Assembly: GCF_910587525.1 (NCBI RefSeq)
Contig: NZ_CAJULS010000001.1
Location: 1 to 63,381 of the forward strand
DNA from: an uncultured Oscillibacter sp.
GTDB lineage: Bacteria > Bacillota > Clostridia > Oscillospirales > Oscillospiraceae
Reading direction: 5' to 3'
DNA length: 63,381 nucleotides
Part shown: positions 53,771 through 62,438 of the stretch, in pieces
How the letters are laid out: each line of letters opens with the position of its first letter
How positions within the stretch are numbered: position 1 is the first letter of the stretch
The notes under the pieces: model-generated
Databases searched by the model: none
Seen by the model: only the letters and a program-made list of their open reading frames with translations
Told to the model about the DNA's origin: nothing
Made by a program: the position numbers and the translations under genes

Positions 53771-55255
53771 ATGGCGGCTATCGGCTTTGACAACGAATTA
53801 TATCTCACCACCCAGTCGGAGCAGATCAAAAAACGGATTGCCCAGTTCGGCGGCAAACTGTACCTGGAGTTTGGCGGCAAGCTCTTTGACGACTACCACG
53901 CTTCCCGGGTGCTGCCCGGCTTCGCGCCGGACAGCAAAATCCGGATGCTCCAGCAGCTGCGGGACGATGTGGAGATCGTCATCGCCATCAACGCGGCGGA
54001 CATTGAGAAAAACAAGATCCGGGGGGACCTGGGCATCGCCTACGACGACGATGTGCTGCGTCTCATTGATATCTTCCGGGGCATGGACCTGTATGTGGGC
54101 AGCGTGGTGCTGAACCGCTACAACGGCCAGACCGCCGCCGACGCCTTTTTGAAGCGGCTGACCGCCCTGGGCATCCGGTGCTGCCGCCACTACCCTATCG
54201 CGGGCTATCCCTCCGACGTGCCCCATATCGTCAGCGACGACGGCCTTGGAAAAAACGACTACATCGAGACTACACACTCCCTGGTGGTGGTCACGGCCCC
54301 GGGCCCCGGCAGCGGCAAGATGGCCACCTGCCTCAGCCAGCTCTACCATGACCACAAACGGGGCATCACCGCCGGATACGCCAAGTTTGAGACCTTCCCC
54401 ATCTGGAACCTGCCGCTGAGGCACCCGGTGAATCTGGCCTACGAGGCCGCCACAGCAGACCTGAACGACGTGAACATGATCGACCCCTTCCACCTGGAGG
54501 CCTACGGTGAGACCGCCGTGAACTACAACCGGGACGTGGAGATCTTCCCGGTGCTCAACGCCATCTTCGAGAAAATTCAAGGCGCCTCCCCCTACAAATC
54601 CCCCACGGACATGGGGGTAAACATGGCGGGAAACTGCATCGTGGACGACGGGGTATGCCGGGAGGCCTCCCGGCAGGAGATTCTCCGCCGCTACTACACC
54701 GCCTGTGTGGAGAAAATCCAGGGAAAGGCCGGGGACGAGCCGGTGCGGAAACTGGAGCTGGTGATGAACCAGGCCGGCGTCACGCCGGAAATCTGTCCCG
54801 CTGTGTCCGCCGCCCTTTTGAAGGCCGAGGCCACCGGGGCCCCTGCCGGGGCCATGGTCCTGCCGGATGGCCGGGTGGTGACAGGCAAAACCTCCGAAAC
54901 ATTGGGCGCGGCCTCCGCCCTGCTGCTGAACGCCCTGAAGGCCCTGGGGAACATCGACCACCACTTTGAGCTGATCTCCGCCCAGGTCCTGGAGCCGGTG
55001 TGCCGCCTGAAGACCGGATATCTGGGCCATAAGAACCCCCGCCTTCACACCGACGAGGTGCTGCTGGCCCTGACCATCTCCGCTCTGACCAACCCCCTGG
55101 CGGACCTGGCCCAGCAGCAGATGCCAAAGCTCCGGGGCTGCGACGCCCACTTCTCCGTCATTCTCAGCGACGAGGACGAGCGGCTGCTGCGGCAGCTGGG
55201 CATCAACGTCAGCTTTGAGCCCAAGTACGAGACGAAGAAGCTGTACCACAAGTAA
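53771..55255 (+). CDS. DUF1846 (UPF0371) family protein
   Basis: 494 residues from the ATG at 53771; the family starts MAAIGFDNELYLTTQSEQI. Conserved blocks: LYLEFGGKLFDDYHASRVLPGF, a phosphate-loop-like GPGSGKMATCLSQLYHD near residue 180, and GVNMAGNCIVDD. The family is widespread in Firmicutes; its biochemical role is not established to my knowledge. Full length and undamaged. A GGGGGAA site lies 10 bases upstream. Confidence 0.92.
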   Translation: MAAIGFDNELYLTTQSEQIKKRIAQFGGKLYLEFGGKLFDDYHASRVLPGFAPDSKIRMLQQLRDDVEIVIAINAADIEKNKIRGDLGIAYDDDVLRLIDIFRGMDLYVGSVVLNRYNGQTAADAFLKRLTALGIRCCRHYPIAGYPSDVPHIVSDDGLGKNDYIETTHSLVVVTAPGPGSGKMATCLSQLYHDHKRGITAGYAKFETFPIWNLPLRHPVNLAYEAATADLNDVNMIDPFHLEAYGETAVNYNRDVEIFPVLNAIFEKIQGASPYKSPTDMGVNMAGNCIVDDGVCREASRQEILRRYYTACVEKIQGKAGDEPVRKLELVMNQAGVTPEICPAVSAALLKAEATGAPAGAMVLPDGRVVTGKTSETLGAASALLLNALKALGNIDHHFELISAQVLEPVCRLKTGYLGHKNPRLHTDEVLLALTISALTNPLADLAQQQMPKLRGCDAHFSVILSDEDERLLRQLGINVSFEPKYETKKLYHK

Positions 55256-55266
55256 AGAGGTATCTT

Positions 55267-56293
55267 ATGGAAACGAAATTGCTCTGCGCCTCTAGTTACG
55301 GACTGCTCAGCCTATACCGCAGCAGGCTGATGGGGCTGGCCTGCTGTTCCATGCCTATGAGCTGAAATTTGGCCTCCTCCCGCTGGATGCCTTTAAGGCC
55401 GCCGGTTTTGCGGGGGTGGACGTCTTCTTTCTGCTATCGGGCATGGGGCTGTATGTCTCTCTTTCACAGGCAAACAAGGCGGGGGCTATTGTCCGCATAC
55501 TACGCACGCCCGGCTGTTCGGATCCTGCCGTCCTACTGGCTTGTGGTGGGAACCTATAGCCTGTGGCTGCGCCTCTGCGGCCGTATCTCCCTGAAAACGG
55601 CGGCGTGGAGCATGTCCGCGCTGTACTATTGGTTTCACATCCCTGGCTCGTTTAACTGGTATGTGCCTGCCCTGCTGGCCTTTTATCTGCTCTCGCCCCT
55701 CTTTTTCCGGATGTTCCGCCGCAGCGGTCATCCGCTGGCGCTGGTGTTGGCGGCTTTCCCTGTGTCCTATGGGCTGTACCGCCTGTCCATTGCTCTGGAG
55801 CTGAACTATATGGAGGACTTTCTCTACCGGATTCCCACCTTTTCCCTGGGGGCTTTGCCGGGCGCTGTCTGACGGAGGACCGCCCCCTTGACCGGCGGCA
55901 TGAGGCAGTCTGGGCCCTTCTCGCGGTCTGCGGAGCGCTCCTTTGGGTGCTGGTATCCGCCGGGGCTTTTACATCAACTTTTGCTACATCGCCATCTCCA
56001 TGCTCATGCCGGGGTGTCTGCTGCTGAGTTGGCTGCTGGACGGCCTCCGCATTGAGGGACCGCACCGCTTTCTGCGCCTGCTGGGGAAAAACAGTCTGGA
56101 GATCTATCTTTTGAACGTAGTGTTCACCCGGGAATTTGACACTCTGGCCCCGCTTTTGGACCACGGTCCGCGGTGCCTCTTCTTCTCCCTCTCCTGCTGG
56201 ACGCTGAATATCCTGCTGGGACTGGCGCTGCACCGGGGCATAGAGGCGGCAAAGGCCCGGCTGAGTTGCCGCCGGGAGGCGGCGCGCCGCTGA
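55267..56293 (+). pseudogene. Acyltransferase-3 family membrane protein, multiply frameshifted
   Basis: The parts of an OafA/YrhL-like acyltransferase appear in order but in different frames: LFHAYELKFGLLPLDAF and VDVFFLLSGMGLYVSL, then YYARPAVRILPSYWLVVG and SMSALYYWFHIPGSFNWYVP, then (from about 55943) SMLMPGCLLLSWLLDGLR and LLGKNSLEIYLLNVVFTR, ending at 56293. At least three frameshifts separate them. It sits 11 bases after the DUF1846 gene and would have added acyl groups to surface glycans. Confidence 0.82.
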
Positions 56294-56442
56294 ATGGAGG
56301 AGCTGTACCGGAAAACCATGCGCAGAGACCCGGATGGGGAGAATTTTTTGTAGACTTTTTTGTGGGGCTGGATACCCCGTCCGATGTCCGCGGCAGTACA
56401 CTGGACAAGCTGGCGGAGACCACCCACAGCTTTTGGAATTGA
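56294..56442 (+). pseudogene. Small gene interrupted at a run of six T
   Basis: MEELYRKTMRRDPDGENFL then TAG. One extra T in the run at about 56344-56349 would continue the frame as VDFFVGLDTPSDV and RGSTLDKLAETTHSFWN to the stop at 56440-56442. The start ATG touches the TGA of the acyltransferase remnant. It is a frameshift, a sequencing error or slippage at the T-run; the sequence alone cannot decide. Family unknown. Confidence 0.4.
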
Positions 56443-56464
56443 TTGGAATGGAAAGGAACACTTT

Positions 56465-58633
56465 ATGGACCCGATTATTTTACAAATTGCACGGGAATTG
56501 GACAAGCGGCCGGAGCATGTGGAAAACGTGGTGCGCCTCCTGGACGAGGGCAACACTATCCCCTTCATCGCCCGGTACCGCAAGGAGCTCCACGGCGCCA
56601 TGGACGACACCGCCCTCCGGACCCTGGAGGAACGGCTCCAGTACCTCCGGGGCCTCCAGGAACGGCGGGAGACGGTGAAATTCGCCATCGAGGAGCAGGG
56701 CAAGCTGACGGAGGAGCTGGCCGCCGCCATCGACAGCGCCCAAACGCTGGCGGAGGTGGAGGACCTGTACCGCCCCTACAAGCAAAAGCGCCGCACCCGG
56801 GCCACGATGGCGAAGGAGAAGGGCCTGGAGCCGTTGGCAGAGCTCCTCTTCGCCCAGGGGCCGGACTGCCCGGACCCGCTGGAGGAAGCGGCGAAGTACG
56901 TCGACCTGGAAAAGGGCGTGGAGACAGCGGAGGACGCCCTTCAAGGGGCATCCGACATTATCGCCGAGCAGATTTCCGACGACGCGGAGCTGCGCAAGCG
57001 GCTGCGGGAGCTGCTGATGAAAAACGGGATCCTCCGCAGCGCCGCCGCCACAGAGGAGGACAGCGTCTATCGCCTGTACTATGACTTTTCCCAGGCCCTC
57101 TCCAGGCTCCAGGGCCACCAGATCCTGGCCGTCAACCGGGGAGAGAAGGAGGAACTGCTGAAGGTCTCCATCGAACTGGACCGGGAGCTGGCCCTGCGGA
57201 CCGTCCGCCGCCATGTGGTGGTCCCCGGCAGCCGGGCCATGGAATTTGTGAAGGCCGCCGCCGAAGACGCCTACGACCGTCTGATCTTTCCCTCCCTGGA
57301 GCGGGAGGCCCGCTCTGAGCTGACCGACCGGGCCAACGAGGGGGCCATCGGCCAGTTTGCCCTGAACCTGCGTCCCCTCCTGATGCAGCCGCCGGTGAAA
57401 GGCAAGGTCACCATGGGCCTGGACCCCGGGTACCGCATGGGCTGCAAGGTGGCCGTGGTGGACGGCACCGGCAAGGTACTGGACACCGCCGTGGTCTACC
57501 CCACCTACAATGAGCGGAAGAAGGACGAGGCCATTGCCACCCTGGCAAAACTCATCAAAAAGCACGGTGTGGAGCACATCGCCATCGGCAACGGCACCGC
57601 CAGCCGGGAGACGGAACAGATGGCGGTGGAACTGATCCGGCAGGTGAACGCCGCCGGAGCCCATGTCTCCTATATGATTGTCTCCGAGGCCGGGGCTTCC
57701 GTGTACTCCGCCAGCAAGCTGGCGGCGGAGGAGTTCCCCCAGTTCGACGTGAACCTCCGCTCTGCCGTGTCCATCGCCCGGCGGCTCCAGGACCCCCTGG
57801 CGGAGCTGGTGAAAATCGACCCCAAGGCCATCGGCGTGGGACAGTACCAGCACGATATGCCCCCCAAGCGGCTGGGGGAGGCCCTGGACGGCGTGGTGGA
57901 GGACTGCGTCAACGCCGTGGGCGTGGACGTGAACACCGCCTCTCCCTCCCTCCTCCAGCGGGTGGCAGGACTGAACAGCACAACCGCCAAAAACGTGGTG
58001 GCCTACCGGGAGGAAAACGGCCCCTTCACCGCCCGGAAGCAGATTTTAAAGGTCCCCAAGCTGGGACCCAAGGCCTTCCAGCAGTGCGCCGGCTTCCTGC
58101 GGGTGCCGGAGAGCAAATCCGTGCTGGACAACACCGCCGTCCACCCGGAGAGCTACGGCGCCGCCGAGAAGCTGCTGTCCCTGACGGGCCACTCTCTGTC
58201 GGACGTGGGCGGCGGGAACCTGCGGGACCTGCCCGCCCAGGTGAAATCCTACGGCGAGGAAAGGGCCGCGGCGGAGTGCGGCGTGGGCGTACCCACCCTG
58301 CGGGACGTGGTTGGCGAGCTGATGAAGCCGGGCCGGGACATCCGGGACGACCTGCCTCAGCCCATCCTCCGCACCGACGTGCTGGAGATCAAGGACCTGA
58401 AGCCCGGCATGGTGCTGACGGGCACCGTGCGCAACGTCATCGACTTCGGCGTCTTTGTGGACATCGGCGTCCACCAGGACGGGCTGGTCCACATCTCCCA
58501 AGTGGCGGACAAATTTGTCAAACATCCCTCCGAGGCCGTGTCCGTAGGGGACGTGGTGAAGGTAGTGGTGCTGGAGGTGGATGAAAAAAAGAAGCGGATC
58601 AGCCTCTCCATGCGCCAGGTCCCCAAGGGCTAA
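56465..58633 (+). CDS. tex: Tex-type RNA-binding transcription accessory protein
   Basis: 722 residues from the ATG at 56465 (AAAGGA upstream). Helical N-terminal region, YqgF-like RNase-H fold (about 320-450, GLDPGYRMGCKVAVVDGTGKV), helix-hairpin-helix pairs (about 480-560, NTASPSLLQRVAGLNSTTA), and a C-terminal S1 RNA-binding domain (GMVLTGTVRNVIDFGVFVDIG). Tex binds RNA and influences transcription. The length is standard. Confidence 0.96.
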   Translation: MDPIILQIARELDKRPEHVENVVRLLDEGNTIPFIARYRKELHGAMDDTALRTLEERLQYLRGLQERRETVKFAIEEQGKLTEELAAAIDSAQTLAEVEDLYRPYKQKRRTRATMAKEKGLEPLAELLFAQGPDCPDPLEEAAKYVDLEKGVETAEDALQGASDIIAEQISDDAELRKRLRELLMKNGILRSAAATEEDSVYRLYYDFSQALSRLQGHQILAVNRGEKEELLKVSIELDRELALRTVRRHVVVPGSRAMEFVKAAAEDAYDRLIFPSLEREARSELTDRANEGAIGQFALNLRPLLMQPPVKGKVTMGLDPGYRMGCKVAVVDGTGKVLDTAVVYPTYNERKKDEAIATLAKLIKKHGVEHIAIGNGTASRETEQMAVELIRQVNAAGAHVSYMIVSEAGASVYSASKLAAEEFPQFDVNLRSAVSIARRLQDPLAELVKIDPKAIGVGQYQHDMPPKRLGEALDGVVEDCVNAVGVDVNTASPSLLQRVAGLNSTTAKNVVAYREENGPFTARKQILKVPKLGPKAFQQCAGFLRVPESKSVLDNTAVHPESYGAAEKLLSLTGHSLSDVGGGNLRDLPAQVKSYGEERAAAECGVGVPTLRDVVGELMKPGRDIRDDLPQPILRTDVLEIKDLKPGMVLTGTVRNVIDFGVFVDIGVHQDGLVHISQVADKFVKHPSEAVSVGDVVKVVVLEVDEKKKRISLSMRQVPKG

Positions 58634-58704
58634 TGGCCTCAAATGAGGCCTGCCTCCCAACCAGCACATAAGCTAAAGCAATATTGAATATTATCATTTC
58701 GCGC

Positions 58705-58733
58705 TTTACTTATAGGAGAAACCCCGCTATAAT
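58705..58733 (+). promoter_or_regulatory. Promoter of purA
   Basis: TTTACT, 17 bases, TATAAT. The leader of about 85 bases contains the hairpin arms AGGTTGA (58739-58745) and TCAACCT (58766-58772); their role is unknown. Confidence 0.65.
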
Positions 58734-58823
58734 AGGGAAGGTTGAGCGCGCATTTTTACAATAGGTCAACCTCTATAATCATAATCATATTGGCAATCTA
58801 AAAAAACCGGGAGGCTTTTCAAA

Positions 58824-60098
58824 ATGTCAAATTGCGCCATTGTAGGCATCAACTGGGGCGACGAGGGCAAGGGCCGCATGGTGGACCTGCTGACCCAGGA
58901 CTACGACGTGGTGGTCCGCTACCAGGGCGGCGGCAACGCCGGACACACGGTGATGAACGAAAAAGGCAAATTCGCCCTGCACCTGCTGCCCTCCGGCATT
59001 TTCCGGGACGGTGTCGTGAACATCCTGGGCAACGGTGTGGCCGTGGACTGCGAGAGCCTCTGGACGGAGATGCAGGACGTGGTGTCCAAGGGCGTGCCCA
59101 TCACCCCGGAGAATCTGAAAATCAGTGACCGGGCCAGCCTGCTGCTGCCCTGGCACCGTGATCTGGACAACCTGGAGGAGCAGCGCCTGGCGGACAAGAA
59201 GTACGGCTCCACCAAGCAGGGCATCGCCCCCTTTTACTCCGACAAATACCAGAAGAAGACCGTCATGGCCGGGGAGCTGCTGTACCCGGCGAAGCTCTGG
59301 GAACACCTGGAGGGCATTCTAGAGTGGAAGAACCTGACGTTGGAAAAGGTCTACGGCGCAAAGCCCTATACCATGGAAGACCTGCGGAGCTGGTTCGCGG
59401 ACTTTGGCGAAAAGATCAAGCCCTTCGTCTGCGACACCGGCGCGTTTTTGCGCGGCGCCCAGGCGGAGGGGAAGAAAATTCTCTTTGAGGCCCAGCTGGG
59501 CTCCCTGCGGGATCTCGACTACGGCATCTACCCTTACACCACCTCCTCCAACCCCATCGCCGCCTACGCCCCGGTGGGCTCCGGCCTGCCCTCCGCCAAA
59601 ATCGATGAGATCGTGGGTGTGGTGAAGGCCTACTCCTCCTGTGTGGGCGAGGGTCCCTTCACCTGCGAGTGGTTCGGCGAAAAGGCGGAGAAGCTCCGGG
59701 AGGCGGGAAGCGAATACGGTGCCAAGACCGGCCGCCCCCGCCGGGTGGGCCCCATCGATCTGGTAGCCACCCGCTACGGCGTTCAGTGCCAGGGCGCCAC
59801 CAACATCGCCCTGACCAAGCTGGACGTGCTGAGCTGTCTGGATGAGATCCCCATCTGCGCCCACTATGAGCTGTACGGTCAGGAGACGGACCAGTTCCCC
59901 TTCCCCGCCGTGCTGGCAGACGCAAGGCCGGTGGAGACCTCCATGCCCGGCTGGAAATGCGATATCTCCGGCGCACGGAAGTGGGAGGACCTGCCCCAGG
60001 CCGCCCGGGACTATGTGGAGTACGTGGAAAAGGAGATTGGCTGCCGCATTGGCTACGTGTCCGTGGGACCGGAGCGGGATGCCATTATCCTGCGATAA
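58824..60098 (+). CDS. purA: Adenylosuccinate synthetase
   Basis: 424 residues. The GTP-binding loop WGDEGKGR is near residue 12, then GGGNAGHTV, and TTTSSN-like YTTSSNPIAAYAPVG with GPRRVGPIDLVATRYG toward the C-terminus. It makes adenylosuccinate from IMP and Asp in AMP synthesis. It is followed by an unknown gene and purB, so both AMP-branch enzymes are in one operon. GGGAGG precedes the ATG. Confidence 0.97.
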   Translation: MSNCAIVGINWGDEGKGRMVDLLTQDYDVVVRYQGGGNAGHTVMNEKGKFALHLLPSGIFRDGVVNILGNGVAVDCESLWTEMQDVVSKGVPITPENLKISDRASLLLPWHRDLDNLEEQRLADKKYGSTKQGIAPFYSDKYQKKTVMAGELLYPAKLWEHLEGILEWKNLTLEKVYGAKPYTMEDLRSWFADFGEKIKPFVCDTGAFLRGAQAEGKKILFEAQLGSLRDLDYGIYPYTTSSNPIAAYAPVGSGLPSAKIDEIVGVVKAYSSCVGEGPFTCEWFGEKAEKLREAGSEYGAKTGRPRRVGPIDLVATRYGVQCQGATNIALTKLDVLSCLDEIPICAHYELYGQETDQFPFPAVLADARPVETSMPGWKCDISGARKWEDLPQAARDYVEYVEKEIGCRIGYVSVGPERDAIILR

Positions 60099-60116
60099 AC
60101 GACTTGGGAGAAATCT

Positions 60117-60524
60117 ATGGGACTGTTTGGTTTTGGGAAAAAGCAGCCAGAAAAAAAGGGGCTCAGCCAGGAGGAGACCGCCCGCCGGTGGAAAGACGCC
60201 TACCGGGCCAATCCCCAGGTGTACCAGAAAAACGGCGGTGACACCCTCCTTGGAAACTGCACCCTGACAGAGGATGTGGACACCCTGCTCCCCCTTCATC
60301 CCGGGAGCCAGTGGGCGGTGGACGGCAGACCCGTTCCAGACTGGATTCTCAGCCCGGTCAGCATCACCGAGCAGCGCATTCTGGGGCAGATGGAGTATCC
60401 GGAGGCCATGAAGCGGCTCCGGCCCTTCTCTCTGGCGGAATCAGAGGGCTGGATTTTGATTCGGGCCATGACCCACGCAGAACTGGACGGGCTGTTTGCG
60501 GGCCTTCCCCGGCAATTGATCTAG
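60117..60524 (+). CDS. Unknown protein between purA and purB
   Basis: 135 residues, ATG at 60117 behind GGGAG, 18 bases after purA and 29 before purB. The basic N-terminus MGLFGFGKKQPEKK is followed by a compact cytoplasmic domain rich in Trp and Leu (SQWAVDGRPVPDWILSP). No family recognised. The tight spacing suggests co-transcription with AMP synthesis genes, but no function follows from that. Confidence 0.78.
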   Translation: MGLFGFGKKQPEKKGLSQEETARRWKDAYRANPQVYQKNGGDTLLGNCTLTEDVDTLLPLHPGSQWAVDGRPVPDWILSPVSITEQRILGQMEYPEAMKRLRPFSLAESEGWILIRAMTHAELDGLFAGLPRQLI

Positions 60525-60553
60525 AGCCTGTTCTCAAATTGGAGGTTTTGATG

Positions 60554-61969
60554 ATGAAAGACCGCTATGAATCCCCCCTGTCCTCCCGGTACGCGTCGGA
60601 ATTTATGCTGAACCTCTTCTCCGCCGAAAAGCGCATTCAGACCTGGCGGCGGCTGTGGGTGGCCCTGGCCCGGGCAGAGCACAAGCTGGGCCTGCCTGTG
60701 ACGGCGGACCAGGTGGCGGAGCTGGAGGCTCATATCTCCGACATTGACTTTGAAATGGCGGCCCAGAGGGAGAAGGAGGTCCGCCATGACGTCATGGCCC
60801 ACGTCTATACCTACGGCAAGGCCGCTCCCTCCGCCGCCGGCATTATCCATCTGGGGGCAACCAGCTGCTATGTTACCGACAACGCGGACCTGATTCTCTA
60901 CCGGGAGGGCCTGCGGTATCTCCGGGGAGAACTGGCCGCCGTGCTGGCGAACCTGGCTCAGTTTGCGGAGAAGTACAAGGCCACGCCCACTCTGGGCTAC
61001 ACCCACTACCAGCCCGCCCAGCTGGTAACCGTGGGCAAACGGGCCGCGCTGTGGATGCAGGATTTCCTCAGTGATCTGGAGGAGCTGGACTTTGTTCTGG
61101 AGAACCTGAAATTCCTGGGCTGCCGGGGCACCACCGGCACCGAGGCCAGCTTTATGGACCTCTTTGAGGGGGACGGTGAGAAAATCGACGAGATGAACCG
61201 GCAGATCGCCGGGGAATTCGGCTTTGACAAGTGCTTCCCCGTCTGCGGCCAAACCTATCCCCGGAAGGTGGACAGCCGCATCTTAAACTGCCTCTCCGCC
61301 ATCGCCCAGAGCTGCTGCCGGATGGCCAACGACATCCGCCTGCTCCAGCACGACCGGCAGGTGGAGGAGCCCTTTGAGAAAAACCAGATCGGGTCCTCCG
61401 CCATGGCCTACAAGCGCAACCCCATGCGGTCCGAGCGCATCTGCTCTCTGAGCCGCTACCTCATGGCCGACGCCATGAACGCGCCTCTCACCGCCTCCGT
61501 CCAGTGGCTGGAGCGGACCCTGGACGACTCCGCCAACCGCCGGATCTCCATGCCGGAGGGCTTTCTCTGCGCCGACGCCATTCTGCGCCTCAGTCAGAAC
61601 GTCACCGACGGTCTCCACGTCAATGAGAAGGTGGTGGACCGCACCGTGCGGGAGTACCTCCCCTTCATCGCCACGGAGAACCTGATGATGGAGGGGGTCA
61701 AGCGTGGCGGCGACCGGCAGGCGCTCCACGAGATCATCCGCACCTGCTCCATGGCCGCCACTGCCAAGATGAAAGAGGGCAAGCCCTGCGACCTGCTGCA
61801 CCGGCTGGCTGCGGAGCAGGCTTTCGGCATGACAGGGGCGGAGATGGAGGCCGTGCTGGATCCGGCACTGTACACCGGCCGCTGCACAGAGCAGGTGGAG
61901 GTCTTTCTGGCCCGGGTACGGCCGCTTCTGGCAGACGCCTCCCTGGAAAAGCCGGAGATCAATCTGTAA
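60554..61969 (+). CDS. purB: Adenylosuccinate lyase
   Basis: 471 residues from the ATG at 60554; the adjacent ATG at 60551 is equally possible behind GGAGG. Family blocks: RHDVMAHVYTYG, GYTHYQPAQLVTVGKR, and the signature GSSAMAYKRNPMRSERI near residue 280. It releases fumarate from adenylosuccinate and SAICAR in purine synthesis. An imperfect hairpin (61980-62022) follows the stop. Confidence 0.97.
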   Translation: MKDRYESPLSSRYASEFMLNLFSAEKRIQTWRRLWVALARAEHKLGLPVTADQVAELEAHISDIDFEMAAQREKEVRHDVMAHVYTYGKAAPSAAGIIHLGATSCYVTDNADLILYREGLRYLRGELAAVLANLAQFAEKYKATPTLGYTHYQPAQLVTVGKRAALWMQDFLSDLEELDFVLENLKFLGCRGTTGTEASFMDLFEGDGEKIDEMNRQIAGEFGFDKCFPVCGQTYPRKVDSRILNCLSAIAQSCCRMANDIRLLQHDRQVEEPFEKNQIGSSAMAYKRNPMRSERICSLSRYLMADAMNAPLTASVQWLERTLDDSANRRISMPEGFLCADAILRLSQNVTDGLHVNEKVVDRTVREYLPFIATENLMMEGVKRGGDRQALHEIIRTCSMAATAKMKEGKPCDLLHRLAAEQAFGMTGAEMEAVLDPALYTGRCTEQVEVFLARVRPLLADASLEKPEINL

Positions 61970-62094
61970 ATGCCCTTCGCGGCGGACTGCTGTTCTCAAA
62001 TGAAGGACAGCTGTCCGCCGTTGGTTTATCCGTTTTCTCTGCAAAGTCGAATAAGGTTGCAGAAAATTGGTTCTGGATTTTGTCTGTTTTGACG

Positions 62095-62124
62095 TTGACA
62101 AACGCCCGTCTGCGGTGATACACT
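62095..62124 (+). promoter_or_regulatory. Promoter of the T-box/asnB transcript
   Basis: TTGACA, 18 bases, TACACT. The stretch 61970-62094 holds the purB hairpin and nothing else recognised. Confidence 0.55.
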
Positions 62125-62149
62125 GCAAACATCAATTAAAAATTGTCAA

Positions 62150-62422
62150 GGCATTGATGGAGAAAAGTAACGCGGACGTTCCGGGCCAGTGAGCGGGGGA
62201 TGGTGGAAACCCCGTACCAAAGAATCCGCGGGAAGAACACTCCGGAGCCGCAACCTGAACGCGGATTCATCCGCCAGTAAGCGCGACGGGTCGTGACCGT
62301 TACATCACGCGGGCTTGTTGGAGCCTTGAAGAGGTGGCGTCCCATTGGGAGGCAAATTAGGTGGCACCGCGGATAGCAGCTATTCGTCCTAAAATATTAG
62401 GATATAGCTGCGTTTTATTTTA
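62150..62422 (+). promoter_or_regulatory. T-box leader, probably Asn-specific
   Basis: Stem I region with the GGAAGAACACTCCGGAGC specifier area; the in-register codon AAC (62236-62238) reads Asn. The T-box sequence AGGTGGCACCGCG is at 62359-62371. The terminator stem GCAGCTAT (62376-62383) with ATAGCTGC (62404-62411) is followed by TTTTATTTT. Uncharged tRNA-Asn would prevent termination and turn on asnB, in agreement with the gene behind it. Confidence 0.9.
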
Positions 62423-62438
62423 TCTAGGAGGTGCGCTT

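Noticed and set aside
58635..58650. GGCCTCA/TGAGGCC hairpin as a tex terminator
   Set aside because: Only 7 bp with a 2-base loop and no T-run, so it is too weak to call.
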